Positions 1 through 7,656 of a stretch of 18,311 nt of DNA are shown here, one piece after another. The notes under the pieces are model-generated. The model did no database searches. It had not been told where the DNA came from and saw nothing but the letters and a program-made list of their open reading frames with translations. Position 1 is the first letter of the stretch. Each line of letters begins with the position of its first letter. Where the stretch lies: assembly GCA_037968575.1 (NCBI GenBank), contig JBBKVR010000001.1, positions 1-18,311 on the forward strand, written 5' to 3'. This DNA comes from UBA2137 sp037968575. Lineage in GTDB: Bacteria; Pseudomonadota; Alphaproteobacteria; Micavibrionales; Micavibrionaceae. Both the position numbers and the translations under genes were made by a program.

Positions 1-1151
1 TCAGGCATAATCAAAATATCGTCTTTGGTAAAATACGTTTTAAAGGATTCCAAAATTTCTTCGCCCATTAAACGCAAGGGCGTAAACCCATGAGGTTGAA
101 ACATAGCAATAATGCGCGCTCCGTTTTGTTTTGCTGTTGCTAGCCCTGCTGCAATTTTATCGGGGTTGTGTCCAAAATCATCAATAACTGTCACGCCGTT
201 TTTTGTACCCACCGTTTCCATACGGCGTTTAATACCACTGAATTTTGAAAGAGCCTGACATGCCTCATCTATATTTAAACCAAGTGCTTTTGCTACACCA
301 AGAGTTGCCAGAGCATTAGATACATTATGTTTGCCGGGAACATTTAATGTTACAGCTACGCCATCCAACTCGAATGAGCAGTTATCTTCTCCCAACTCAA
401 TATTCGAGGCATATAAATTAGCCTCTTTGTTCTTTATTGAGAAAGTTATCGCATTTTCGGGTCGCGGGAGTGATGCGGTATTTTCTTCATCTAGATTCAA
501 AACAGCCACACCTGCACGATGAACATAATCCCCAAATAAGGTTTTCAACTCATCCATTGTTTTGTGATCAATCGAAATATTATTCAAAACTGCAATGGTT
601 GGAGAAAATAATGGGAATGCCCCATCACTTTCATCCATCTCGGAGACAAAAATGTCTCCATCGCCTATCAAGAAGTTCGCGTTTTTGCCAAGTTGCTTAT
701 TTTCAAGATTTTTAACTTGTCCGCCATTCATCACTGTCGGATTACAGTCCAATTCACTCAAGATTGTTGCAATCATTCCCGTGACCGTTGTCTTTCCACT
801 CGTTCCTGCAATACCAACGGACGTTTTGCTATCGTGGAATATCTGTGCGAGCAATTCAGCACGCGTTAGAATTTTAAGTCCGTGCTCTTTTGCGGCTTTG
901 ACATCAGGAACACTGTCTTCAATAGCTGCGGAGACAACGAGAACATCCGTTGAGGCATTAATACCGCTTCCATCTTGCGGAGCAAGCCCAATTCCCAATG
1001 ACTGTAATGCTTTGAATTTATCTTGCGAAAGACCTTGATCGTTTGAACGATCAGAGCCACAGACCTTATAACCTTTGGCATTCAAAATACACGCCAACGG
1101 CATCATGCCACTGCCGCCTATTCCACAAAAAAAATAGGATGTCTTTGTCAT
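1..1151 (-). CDS. MurC-like Mur ligase (UDP-N-acetylmuramate--L-alanine ligase family), C-terminus outside window
   Basis: The frame is open from an ATG at 1151 to the left edge, giving 383 residues with no stop; MurC proteins are usually about 460-490 residues, so roughly the last fifth is missing. Seen: an N-terminal Rossmann motif GIGGSGM (residues 10-16) with GSD at 32-34, the ATP-binding loop GTSGKTT (116-122), DESDGAF in the central domain, PGKHNVSNALATL, and DDFGHNP followed by FQPHGF. Mur ligases join an amino acid to a UDP-muramyl precursor in the cytoplasm using ATP. The order of motifs, and DESD rather than DEYD, put it nearer MurC than Mpl. However, canonical MurC has GTHGKTT and DDYGHHP, so this may be a MurC-like paralogue with a different substrate. 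It starts 21 bases after the clpB stop with no clear ribosome binding site and is probably cotranscribed with clpB. The Mur ligase fold is certain; the exact substrate is not. Confidence 0.82.
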   Translation of the reverse strand, partial: MTKTSYFFCGIGGSGMMPLACILNAKGYKVCGSDRSNDQGLSQDKFKALQSLGIGLAPQDGSGINASTDVLVVSAAIEDSVPDVKAAKEHGLKILTRAELLAQIFHDSKTSVGIAGTSGKTTVTGMIATILSELDCNPTVMNGGQVKNLENKQLGKNANFLIGDGDIFVSEMDESDGAFPLFSPTIAVLNNISIDHKTMDELKTLFGDYVHRAGVAVLNLDEENTASLPRPENAITFSIKNKEANLYASNIELGEDNCSFELDGVAVTLNVPGKHNVSNALATLGVAKALGLNIDEACQALSKFSGIKRRMETVGTKNGVTVIDDFGHNPDKIAAGLATAKQNGARIIAMFQPHGFTPLRLMGEEILESFKTYFTKDDILIMP

Positions 1152-1172
1152 GTGAGAAGTATAAATGATTCT

Positions 1173-3800
1173 TTAGGCAACAGAACGGTCTTTATCGTCC
1201 TTTTTCTTATTTGCTTCTTCACCCTTCTTTACGCCAAATTTCAAACCATCATCGGTTGCAGAAACAAGTACGGTTGAATGATCAGGAATATCGCCATTTA
1301 GCATCATCTCTGCCATCTTATTCTGCAAATGTGTTTGAATAGTACGCTTGAGAGGACGCGCCCCATATGCTGGATTATAACCCTCTAGCGCTAGCCATGC
1401 TTTAGCTTTCTCATCAACTTTGAGCGCAATACCTCTATCTTCAAGAAGTTTTTCAAGCCGACGAAGTTGAATATCAACTATATCTTTCATGACATCACGG
1501 CCTAAACGACGGAATAGAAGAATTTCATCTAGACGATTTAGAAATTCGGGTCGGAAATGTGCCTTTACAGCATTCATGACATCATCACGAACAGCCTCAA
1601 CATCTTCGCCCTCTTTTTGATTAACCAAATGATCGGCACCAAGGTTAGAAGTCATAATGAGAAGCGTGTTGGCAAAATCTACTGTGCGCCCTTGCCCATC
1701 AGTTAAACGACCATCATCTAGAACTTGTAGCAAAATATTAAACACGTCAGGGTGTGCCTTCTCAATTTCATCAAAGAGAATGACTTGATAAGGGCGTCTA
1801 CGAACAGCTTCAGTTAATGCTCCACCTTCCTCGTAACCAACATAGCCTGGGGGTGCACCAATAAGGCGTGCAACTGAGTGTTTTTCCATATATTCGGACA
1901 TATCAAGGCGAACCATTGCTGTGTCATCATCAAAGAGAAATTCAGCCAACGCTTTAGTTAGTTCTGTTTTCCCAACACCAGTAGGTCCAAGGAATAAAAA
2001 TGAACCCAATGGACGGCGTGGGTCTTGTAATCCTGCACGAGAACGTCGAATAGCTTGAGATACAGCTTTTACCGCCTCACCTTGCCCAACAACACGGCGT
2101 TGCAAGTTGTCTTCCATCTGGAGAAGTTTTTCGCGCTCACCTTCGAGCATTTTATCAACGGGAATACCTGTCCACCGGCTAACAATTCCGGCAATATCAT
2201 CGGCGGTCACCTCTTCATTAATGAGGTGATCCTCTGTCATTTCCGCCGCTTCGGATAATTGTTCTTCTAACTGCGGGATAGTGGCATATTTCAGTTCTCC
2301 AGCTTTTGCCCAGTCGCCTTCACGTTCGGCCTGCTCCAATTCAATGCGCGCTCTATCAAGCTCTTCTGTGACTTTTTGACCCTGATTGAGTTTATCTTTC
2401 TCAGCTGACCAACGTTTGGTCAATATTTCTGATTTGCCCTCAAGGTCTTTCAGTTCGCTTTCAAGTTCACTTAAACGATCTTTGGAAGCTTTATCTTTTT
2501 CCTTCTTTAAGGCTTCGCGCTCAATTTTGAGTTGAACAATACGTCTATCCAGCTCATCAATCTCTTCAGGCTTACTGTCTGCCTGCATTCTAAGGCGCGA
2601 TGATGCTTCATCAATGAGGTCGATGGCCTTATCAGGCAAAAATCTGTCTGTGATATAACGGTTTGAGAATGTTGCGGCAGCAACAATGGCTGAATCCGTA
2701 ATACGTACACCATGGTGAAGTTCATATTTCTCTTTCAGACCACGCAGTATAGAGATTGTGTCCTCAACAGTAGGTTCACCAACGAATACGGACTGGAAAC
2801 GACGTGCTAATGCCGCATCTTTTTCGATGTATTTACGATATTCGTCTAGTGTTGTTGCACCAACCATGTGCAAATCACCACGCGCAAGCGCTGGTTTAAG
2901 CATATTACTGGCATCTAACGCACCATCTGTCTTTCCTGCACCGACAAGCGTATGTAATTCATCCAAAAACAGAATGATTTTACCCTCTGCAGCAGTAATT
3001 TCATCTAAAACAGCTTTCAAACGCTCTTCAAACTCACCACGGAACTTAGCTCCTGCAAGTAAAGAACCTAAATCCAAAGACATTAAACGTTGGTTTTTAA
3101 GGCTTTCAGGTACATCACCGTTGACGATACGTTGGGCTAGCCCCTCAATAATAGCTGTTTTACCAACACCTGGCTCGCCAATAAGCACGGGATTATTCTT
3201 TGTACGTCTCGAGAGAACCTGAATTGTTCTACGAATTTCTTCTTCACGTCCTATAACAGGGTCTAATTTACCTTCGCGTGCTACTTCGGTCAGATCGCGG
3301 GCATATTTATTGAGAGAGTCGAAATTATCATCTGCATTAGCGGTATCGGCTGTACGCCCTTTACGAATGGCGTTGATGGCTTCGTTTAGTCCCGTAGGTG
3401 TTAATCCACTGTCTTGTATATATCCTGCAATATCAGATGTTTTAGCTAGTGACATCGCTTGGAGTACGCGTTCTGCTGTTACAAACTTATCACCTGCTTT
3501 TTCACTTAATTTCAATGCGTTATCAATTATTTTTGAGATATCGGTTGAAAGACGTAACTGTCCCGCTCCTGGCCCACTTACTTCAGGAAGCTTAGAAAGG
3601 CCAAGCTCTGCCTTTTGCTTCAATTTCGATGTATCGCCCCCAGCAGACTCAACAATACGCTGTACGTGCCCTGTATCGTCCTCCAGCATAACTTTGAGTA
3701 GGTGTTCTGGCTCAAGTGAGGGGTGACCTGAGCGCATAGCAAGCGTTTGCGCTTGCTGTAAGAATGATTTTACCTTTTCGGTAAGCTTGTCAAAATCCAT
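1173..3800 (-). CDS. clpB: ATP-dependent disaggregase ClpB
   Basis: ClpB is the cytoplasmic hexameric AAA+ chaperone that pulls proteins out of heat-induced aggregates together with DnaK. The 875-residue length is normal for the family. Seen in order: a Clp N-domain (about 1-145); the first AAA+ module with Walker A GEPGVGKT (208-215) and Walker B ILFLDE (276-281); a charged coiled-coil middle domain (about 410-525), which separates ClpB from ClpA and ClpC; the second AAA+ module with Walker A GPTGVGKT (605-612), pore loop GYVGYEEGG (652-660) and Walker B VILFDE (673-678); and the C-terminal D2 small domain. The tail is rich in Lys, Glu and Asp. The start is supported by the typical MDF-type N-terminus and AAGG 8 bases upstream of the ATG. 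It has its own RpoH-type promoter downstream of the DUF4167 terminator. Confidence 0.98.
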   Translation of the reverse strand: MDFDKLTEKVKSFLQQAQTLAMRSGHPSLEPEHLLKVMLEDDTGHVQRIVESAGGDTSKLKQKAELGLSKLPEVSGPGAGQLRLSTDISKIIDNALKLSEKAGDKFVTAERVLQAMSLAKTSDIAGYIQDSGLTPTGLNEAINAIRKGRTADTANADDNFDSLNKYARDLTEVAREGKLDPVIGREEEIRRTIQVLSRRTKNNPVLIGEPGVGKTAIIEGLAQRIVNGDVPESLKNQRLMSLDLGSLLAGAKFRGEFEERLKAVLDEITAAEGKIILFLDELHTLVGAGKTDGALDASNMLKPALARGDLHMVGATTLDEYRKYIEKDAALARRFQSVFVGEPTVEDTISILRGLKEKYELHHGVRITDSAIVAAATFSNRYITDRFLPDKAIDLIDEASSRLRMQADSKPEEIDELDRRIVQLKIEREALKKEKDKASKDRLSELESELKDLEGKSEILTKRWSAEKDKLNQGQKVTEELDRARIELEQAEREGDWAKAGELKYATIPQLEEQLSEAAEMTEDHLINEEVTADDIAGIVSRWTGIPVDKMLEGEREKLLQMEDNLQRRVVGQGEAVKAVSQAIRRSRAGLQDPRRPLGSFLFLGPTGVGKTELTKALAEFLFDDDTAMVRLDMSEYMEKHSVARLIGAPPGYVGYEEGGALTEAVRRRPYQVILFDEIEKAHPDVFNILLQVLDDGRLTDGQGRTVDFANTLLIMTSNLGADHLVNQKEGEDVEAVRDDVMNAVKAHFRPEFLNRLDEILLFRRLGRDVMKDIVDIQLRRLEKLLEDRGIALKVDEKAKAWLALEGYNPAYGARPLKRTIQTHLQNKMAEMMLNGDIPDHSTVLVSATDDGLKFGVKKGEEANKKKDDKDRSVA

Positions 3801-3866
3801 ATTCCAGTACCTTTTTAGGCTTAAGTTCTTATTTTATCATAGATTCTTGTCTTATTTCTCCTAAAA

Positions 3867-3895
3867 AGATAAGGCGGTAAGCTTTACATGACAAG
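3867..3895 (-). promoter_or_regulatory. RpoH (sigma-32) heat-shock promoter of clpB
   Basis: Read on the minus strand, CTTG (3892-3895) is followed after 18 bases by CTTATCT (3867-3873). This matches the alphaproteobacterial heat-shock promoter pattern CTTG-N17/18-CYTATNT. It lies about 70 bases upstream of the clpB start and just downstream of the previous gene's terminator, where a clpB promoter should be. Transcription would begin near 3860, leaving a leader of about 60 bases. Inferred from sequence only. Confidence 0.72.
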
Positions 3896-3900
3896 TCCAG

Positions 3901-3935
3901 ACAAATAAAAAGGCCTGTAAATTATACAGGCCTTT
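3901..3935 (-). terminator. Rho-independent terminator after the DUF4167 gene
   Basis: A perfect 11-base inverted repeat, AAAGGCCTGTA (3909-3919) and TACAGGCCTTT (3925-3935), surrounds a 5-base loop. On the minus strand the stem is followed by a T-rich run (TTTTTATTTGT including the stem end). No T-run follows on the plus strand, so it acts in the minus direction. It lies 25 bases after the DUF4167 stop codon and isolates clpB from upstream transcription. Confidence 0.9.
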
Positions 3936-3960
3936 GAAATATATAGGATTTTTATTAAAT

Positions 3961-4311
3961 CTAAGCGTCTTCGAGAGCTTTCTGATTTCCTGCATTCTCA
4001 TCAACGTTCTGCTGTGGTGCAGGTGCGTTTTGCTGTTGTCTATAGCTTTGTTCCGCTGCTTCTGCGTTGTAAGACGATATAATGCGCTGATAATGCTCTG
4101 CATGTTGCAGATAGCTTTCTGCTAATATGATATCGCCTGACGCTGTTGCATCTTTAGCAAGGGTTTCGTATTTTTCAGCAATCTGAAATGCTGTACCACG
4201 AATACGTACCTCTGGGCCACTACTGTCAAAAACTTTGTTCTTGTTAGGCCCCTGATTCCTGTTTCCACCGCGTGCTCTAGTAGGGCGTCTGTTAGATGAT
4301 CCGTGTCTCAT
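3961..4311 (-). CDS. DUF4167 domain-containing protein
   Basis: A small basic protein of 116 residues from the chosen start. The N-terminus (1-26) is rich in Arg, Asn and Gly, as in an RNA- or DNA-binding tail. It is followed by the conserved DUF4167 block (about 27-80) with FDSSGPEVRIRGTAFQI and YLQHAEHYQRII, then a low-complexity Gln/Asn/Ala/Pro tail. The family is mostly alphaproteobacterial and usually sits between prmC and clpB, as here. Its function is not known to me; nucleic-acid binding is a guess from composition. The ATG at 4311 is preferred over an in-frame ATG at 4380 because AGGA lies 9 bases upstream and the conserved sequence starts there with MRHG. The stop is TAG and a strong terminator follows. 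Confidence 0.9.
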   Translation of the reverse strand: MRHGSSNRRPTRARGGNRNQGPNKNKVFDSSGPEVRIRGTAFQIAEKYETLAKDATASGDIILAESYLQHAEHYQRIISSYNAEAAEQSYRQQQNAPAPQQNVDENAGNQKALEDA

Positions 4312-4366
4312 AATTTTATATCCTGTAATTTTAATGTACTTGTTGATAACTTTGATTCGGCAAAGC

Positions 4367-4376
4367 TGTACGTACA
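4367..4376. repeat. 10-base perfect palindrome near the DUF4167 promoter
   Basis: TGTACGTACA is fully self-complementary and would overlap the start of transcription from the candidate promoter at 4376-4405, which is a common operator position. A related word, CGTACACC, occurs at 4371-4378 and again at 4425-4432, 54 bases apart. It may be a regulator site or chance; no regulator is identifiable. Confidence 0.25.
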
Positions 4377-4405
4377 CCATACATCTCTTAATGTACGGCT
4401 GTAAA
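4376..4405 (-). promoter_or_regulatory. Candidate sigma-70 promoter for the DUF4167 gene
   Basis: On the minus strand, TTTACA (4400-4405, one mismatch to TTGACA) and TATGGT (4376-4381, two mismatches to TATAAT) are separated by 18 bases. The element lies in the 238-base gap between prmC and DUF4167, about 65 bases upstream of the chosen start. It is plausible but weak; the gene could also be read through from prmC. Confidence 0.35.
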
Positions 4406-4427
4406 CCCTTATTTTACCAAGAGTCGT

Positions 4428-4447
4428 ACACCTTAATACTAAGGTGT
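4428..4447. other. Short hairpin in the prmC-DUF4167 gap
   Basis: ACACCTTA and TAAGGTGT form a perfect 8-base stem around a 4-base loop, about 100 bases after the prmC stop. No T-run follows on either strand, so it is not a typical intrinsic terminator. It could be an mRNA processing or stability element, or part of the regulatory region of DUF4167. The rest of the gap (4448-4549) shows nothing else I can support. Confidence 0.35.
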
Positions 4448-4549
4448 CTCAAAATGACTCCTTAACAAGGGACGTAAAAAATTGCCCTGAACGATTTTGA
4501 CCATAAAACGTTTCCAATCTTTTGAGCAAGAACCCTGTCAAAAGTTTTT

Positions 4550-5404
4550 TCATTTATCCCCATTAGAGATATCCACAACCCGCGGGATACCAGCGATATC
4601 GGGAATGATTCTTTCCAGATTCGAGGGAACGTCTGCAACGAGTCGCTCTATGTCAGAAATTTGCCCTTCTCCAATCTCAAAGAAAGCACGTCCTTGGTGT
4701 TTCAAAACATTTTTTATTTTTTCCAAAAGTTTTTTATAGGGATATATTCCTGTCTTTCCGCCGTCCAAAGCCAGAATCGGGTCGTGATTCCTAACATCTG
4801 GCGCTAATAAAGGAATCTCTTCACTACGAATATAGGGTGGATTGGAGACTAAATAATCAAATTGTCCTTCAATTGCGTCCAGCCAACTCGCCTGAATAAA
4901 GTAAATCCTATTGGTTATTTCCAATCTCTCAGCATTATTTTGAGCCACAACCAATGCACTCATAGAGACATCAGAGGCAAATCCAATGGCATTTGGCCTT
5001 TCCGCAAGAATACTTAAAACAATGCATCCCGTTCCTGTCCCAACATCCAGAATAGTGAATATTTCATCTTTTTGAGTTCTCTCAAGAACTGCATCAACAA
5101 TCAGTTCTGTCTCTGGTCGCGGATCTAGCGTGTTTTCTGTGGCAAAGAACAAGCGCCCATAAAACTCTTTCTCCCCTACAATTTTTGAAACAGGCTTAAA
5201 AGATAGGCGTTCCTGCATTGCCAATGTGATGGCGGCATATTTCCCTGAGGAGATTTCAAGTGTGTTATTGGTCAAAAAATCTTCTTTGCTTATATCGGCG
5301 AAATGACAAATGAGTAGCCGAGCATCTATATCGGGTGTCTCTATCCCTACTCCACGAAAAGCAGAACGAAGCTCGTTATAAACATCCTGAAGGATATAAG
5401 TCAT
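4550..5404 (-). CDS. prmC: Peptide chain release factor N5-glutamine methyltransferase
   Basis: PrmC uses S-adenosylmethionine to methylate the glutamine of the GGQ motif in release factors RF1 and RF2, which speeds peptide release on the ribosome. Its substrate PrfA is encoded directly upstream. Seen: an N-terminal helical domain (1-90), the RPETE segment (96-100), the SAM-binding motif DVGTGTGC (120-127) and the catalytic NPPY (188-191), which holds the substrate glutamine. At 284 residues it is of usual length. Its ATG overlaps the prfA TGA as ATGA (5401-5404), indicating translational coupling. The stop is TGA. The C-terminus was checked to the stop and appears complete. Confidence 0.97.
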   Translation of the reverse strand: MTYILQDVYNELRSAFRGVGIETPDIDARLLICHFADISKEDFLTNNTLEISSGKYAAITLAMQERLSFKPVSKIVGEKEFYGRLFFATENTLDPRPETELIVDAVLERTQKDEIFTILDVGTGTGCIVLSILAERPNAIGFASDVSMSALVVAQNNAERLEITNRIYFIQASWLDAIEGQFDYLVSNPPYIRSEEIPLLAPDVRNHDPILALDGGKTGIYPYKKLLEKIKNVLKHQGRAFFEIGEGQISDIERLVADVPSNLERIIPDIAGIPRVVDISNGDK

Positions 5405-6471
5405 AAGCTTTCAAGTTCAGCAAGGCGCTCAGCTTGATCCTCAGCACGTAGTGCATCAATCATCTCGCTCAAACCACCACCACCTAATATCTCATCTAAT
5501 TTATAGAGAGTTAAGTTGATACGGTGGTCTGTCACACGCCCTTGGGGGAAGTTATAGGTCCGTATGCGTTCTGAGCGGTCACCAGAGCCAACTTGGGACT
5601 TTCTGTCAGCTGAGCGCTCATCTGCCAGCTTCTGACGTTCTAAATCGTAAAGACGACTTTGGAGAATTTTCATCGCCTTAGCTTTGTTCTTATGTTGGGA
5701 GGATTCATCTTGAATAGCCACAACCACACCAGAAGGCTCGTGTGTAATCCGCACAGCACTCTCTGTTTTATTAACGTGCTGACCGCCTGATCCTGATGCG
5801 CGATAAACATCAATACGCAAATCTTTGTCATCAATATGCATATCGACATCTTCTGCTTCCGGAAGAACAGCAACGGTTGCCGCAGATGTATGAATGCGCC
5901 CCCCAGATTCTGTTTCAGGGACACGCTGTACACGGTGAACACCTGATTCAAACTTTAATTCTCCAAACACATCTTTGCCTGCAATGGTGGCAATCACTTC
6001 CTTGAAACCGCCAACATCACTATCGGAATATTCCATGATTTCAATCTTCCAGCCCTTGGCAGAAGCAAATCCCTTATACATTCCAAACAAATCACCAGCG
6101 AACAAAGCCGCTTCATCACCACCTGTCCCCGCGCGAATTTCAAGGATAGCGTTCTTTTTGTCATCCATGTCTTTAGGAATAAGGGTGAATTTCAAATCAT
6201 TCTCAAGTTTGGGCAACTCACCCTTGATGCGTTGAATATCATCTTGCGCCATCGCCTTCATTTCAGGATCTTTGAGTAGCTCTTCTAACTCAACTAACTC
6301 GTCCTTGGCACTCTTATAGCTTTTTGCAGCACCAACAACAGATTCCAGCTCTGCATATTCCATTGAATATTTAGTGAATTCTTCACCAGACAAATCGCCG
6401 CCAGACATCAAAGAGGATAATTCTTCGTGACGGCTTATAATCGTATTGAGTTTTTCATCGAGTGAAGACAT
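5401..6471 (-). CDS. prfA: Peptide chain release factor 1 (RF1)
   Basis: RF1 recognises UAA and UAG in the ribosomal A site and triggers peptide hydrolysis. The 356-residue length is typical. Seen: an N-terminal helical coiled region (1-110), the tripeptide PET (185-187) at the codon-reading position, which marks RF1 (RF2 has SPF), and GGQ (229-231) inside SGSGGQHVNKT, which catalyses release and is methylated by PrmC. AAGG lies 8 bases before the ATG, and 27 bases separate it from the ispG stop upstream, so it is probably in the same operon as ispG and the RodZ-like gene. Its own stop is TGA, a codon RF1 does not read. Confidence 0.98.
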   Translation of the reverse strand: MSSLDEKLNTIISRHEELSSLMSGGDLSGEEFTKYSMEYAELESVVGAAKSYKSAKDELVELEELLKDPEMKAMAQDDIQRIKGELPKLENDLKFTLIPKDMDDKKNAILEIRAGTGGDEAALFAGDLFGMYKGFASAKGWKIEIMEYSDSDVGGFKEVIATIAGKDVFGELKFESGVHRVQRVPETESGGRIHTSAATVAVLPEAEDVDMHIDDKDLRIDVYRASGSGGQHVNKTESAVRITHEPSGVVVAIQDESSQHKNKAKAMKILQSRLYDLERQKLADERSADRKSQVGSGDRSERIRTYNFPQGRVTDHRINLTLYKLDEILGGGGLSEMIDALRAEDQAERLAELESL

Positions 6472-6498
6472 AAGAATACCTTGGATTTAAAAAAGAAG

Positions 6499-7656
6499 CT
6501 AACCGACAGCTTGACGGGATTCAGGGTCGGAACTGGCCAATTCAATTTCAGCGACCTTATCCTCAACCAAACGTACAACATGGTCAACAATATCCTCATC
6601 GCCTGATTGCAGTCTGTGAGAGGTTTCTCCGCCTATATACATTTGGTGTGTGCCTTTGCCACCGCCTGTAAGACCTATATCAGTCATTAAGGCTTCCCCT
6701 GGACCATTTACAACACAACCAATAATAGAAACCGTTAAAGGCGTTGAGATATGAGATAAACGCTCCTCAAGAACCTGAACCGTTTCAATCACATTAAATT
6801 GCTGACGTGCGCACGAAGGACAAGAAATAATATTTACACCACGGTGACGCAGTCCTAGTGACTTCAGAATTTCAAATCCAACTTTAACTTCCTCCACAGG
6901 ATCGGCAGATAAAGACACACGAATAGTGTCTCCTATTCCTGACCAGAGAAGATTACCCATACCTATCGCAGATTTAACTGTTCCACTCCGCAAGCCTCCA
7001 GCCTCGGTAATTCCTACATGCAGAGGGTAATCACAAGCCTCTGCTAATTGCATATAAGCGGTAGTTGCCAAGAAAACGTCTGAGGCCTTACAGGATATTT
7101 TAAAATTAAAGAAATCATTGTCTTCTAAAATTTGGATGTGTTTTAAAGCTGACTCAACCATCGCCTCAGGGCAGGGTTCTCCATATTTTTCAAGCAAATC
7201 ACGCTCTAGTGAACCAGCATTTACACCAATACGTATAGAACAATTATGGTCTTTGGCAGCAGAAATGACGTCTTTGACCCTCTGGTCAGAGCCAATATTA
7301 CCGGGGTTGATACGCAAACATGCCGCGCCACTTTCAGCTGCTTCAATGGCGCGCTTATAATGAAAATGAATGTCTGCAACGATGGGTACTGAAACGGCCT
7401 TAATAATATCTTTCAGCGCCAGACTGCTTTCTTCATCGGGGCAAGATATACGGACAATGTCTGCACCCGCCTCTTCCATAGCGTGAACTTGGGCAACAGT
7501 CGCCTTCACATCACGTGTGTCTGTATTGGTCATTGTTTGCACAGTAATGGGTGCATCGCCCCCCACAGGCACATCACCCACCATAATTTGACGCGATTTG
7601 CGCCGCTCTATATGGCGCCAAGGTCTGACGTGTGTATGGTCTTTTTGTGCTGACAT
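6499..7656 (-). CDS. ispG: 4-hydroxy-3-methylbut-2-en-1-yl diphosphate synthase (flavodoxin/ferredoxin)
   Basis: IspG (GcpE) is a 4Fe-4S enzyme of the MEP pathway. It converts methylerythritol cyclodiphosphate to HMBPP, a precursor of ubiquinone side chains and of the undecaprenyl carrier for the cell wall. Seen: a TIM-barrel N-terminal part with VQTMTNTDT (39-47) and DIVRISCPDE, and the C-terminal cluster-binding part with Cys279 and Cys282 (ISCPSC), Cys314 (GCVVNGPGEA) and Glu321. These four residues match the E. coli cluster ligands with a constant offset. The length of 385 residues is normal for the short bacterial form. Its ATG shares one base with the TAA of the upstream RodZ-like gene. 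The N-terminal stretch of about 20 basic residues before the core is common in alphaproteobacterial IspG. Confidence 0.97.
   Translation of the reverse strand: MSAQKDHTHVRPWRHIERRKSRQIMVGDVPVGGDAPITVQTMTNTDTRDVKATVAQVHAMEEAGADIVRISCPDEESSLALKDIIKAVSVPIVADIHFHYKRAIEAAESGAACLRINPGNIGSDQRVKDVISAAKDHNCSIRIGVNAGSLERDLLEKYGEPCPEAMVESALKHIQILEDNDFFNFKISCKASDVFLATTAYMQLAEACDYPLHVGITEAGGLRSGTVKSAIGMGNLLWSGIGDTIRVSLSADPVEEVKVGFEILKSLGLRHRGVNIISCPSCARQQFNVIETVQVLEERLSHISTPLTVSIIGCVVNGPGEALMTDIGLTGGGKGTHQMYIGGETSHRLQSGDEDIVDHVVRLVEDKVAEIELASSDPESRQAVG

Noticed and set aside
1..1151. Assignment of the left-edge ligase as Mpl (muropeptide ligase)
   Set aside because: It has DESD rather than the DEYD typical of Mpl and the overall motif order of MurC, although its exact substrate remains open.
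2758..3222. 154-residue open frame antisense to clpB
   Set aside because: Serine-rich translation with no recognisable domain, lying wholly inside the conserved clpB coding sequence; a shadow frame.
4312..4380. Upstream ATG at 4380 extending DUF4167 by 23 residues
   Set aside because: The extra sequence is unlike the family, overlaps the candidate promoter, and the ATG at 4311 has AGGA at good spacing and the usual MRHG-type start.
4519..4550. Plus-strand terminator-like CTTTTGA / TCAAAAG stem followed by six T
   Set aside because: The 7-base stem is AT-rich with a 12-base loop, and no plus-strand gene lies upstream; on the minus strand no T-run follows.
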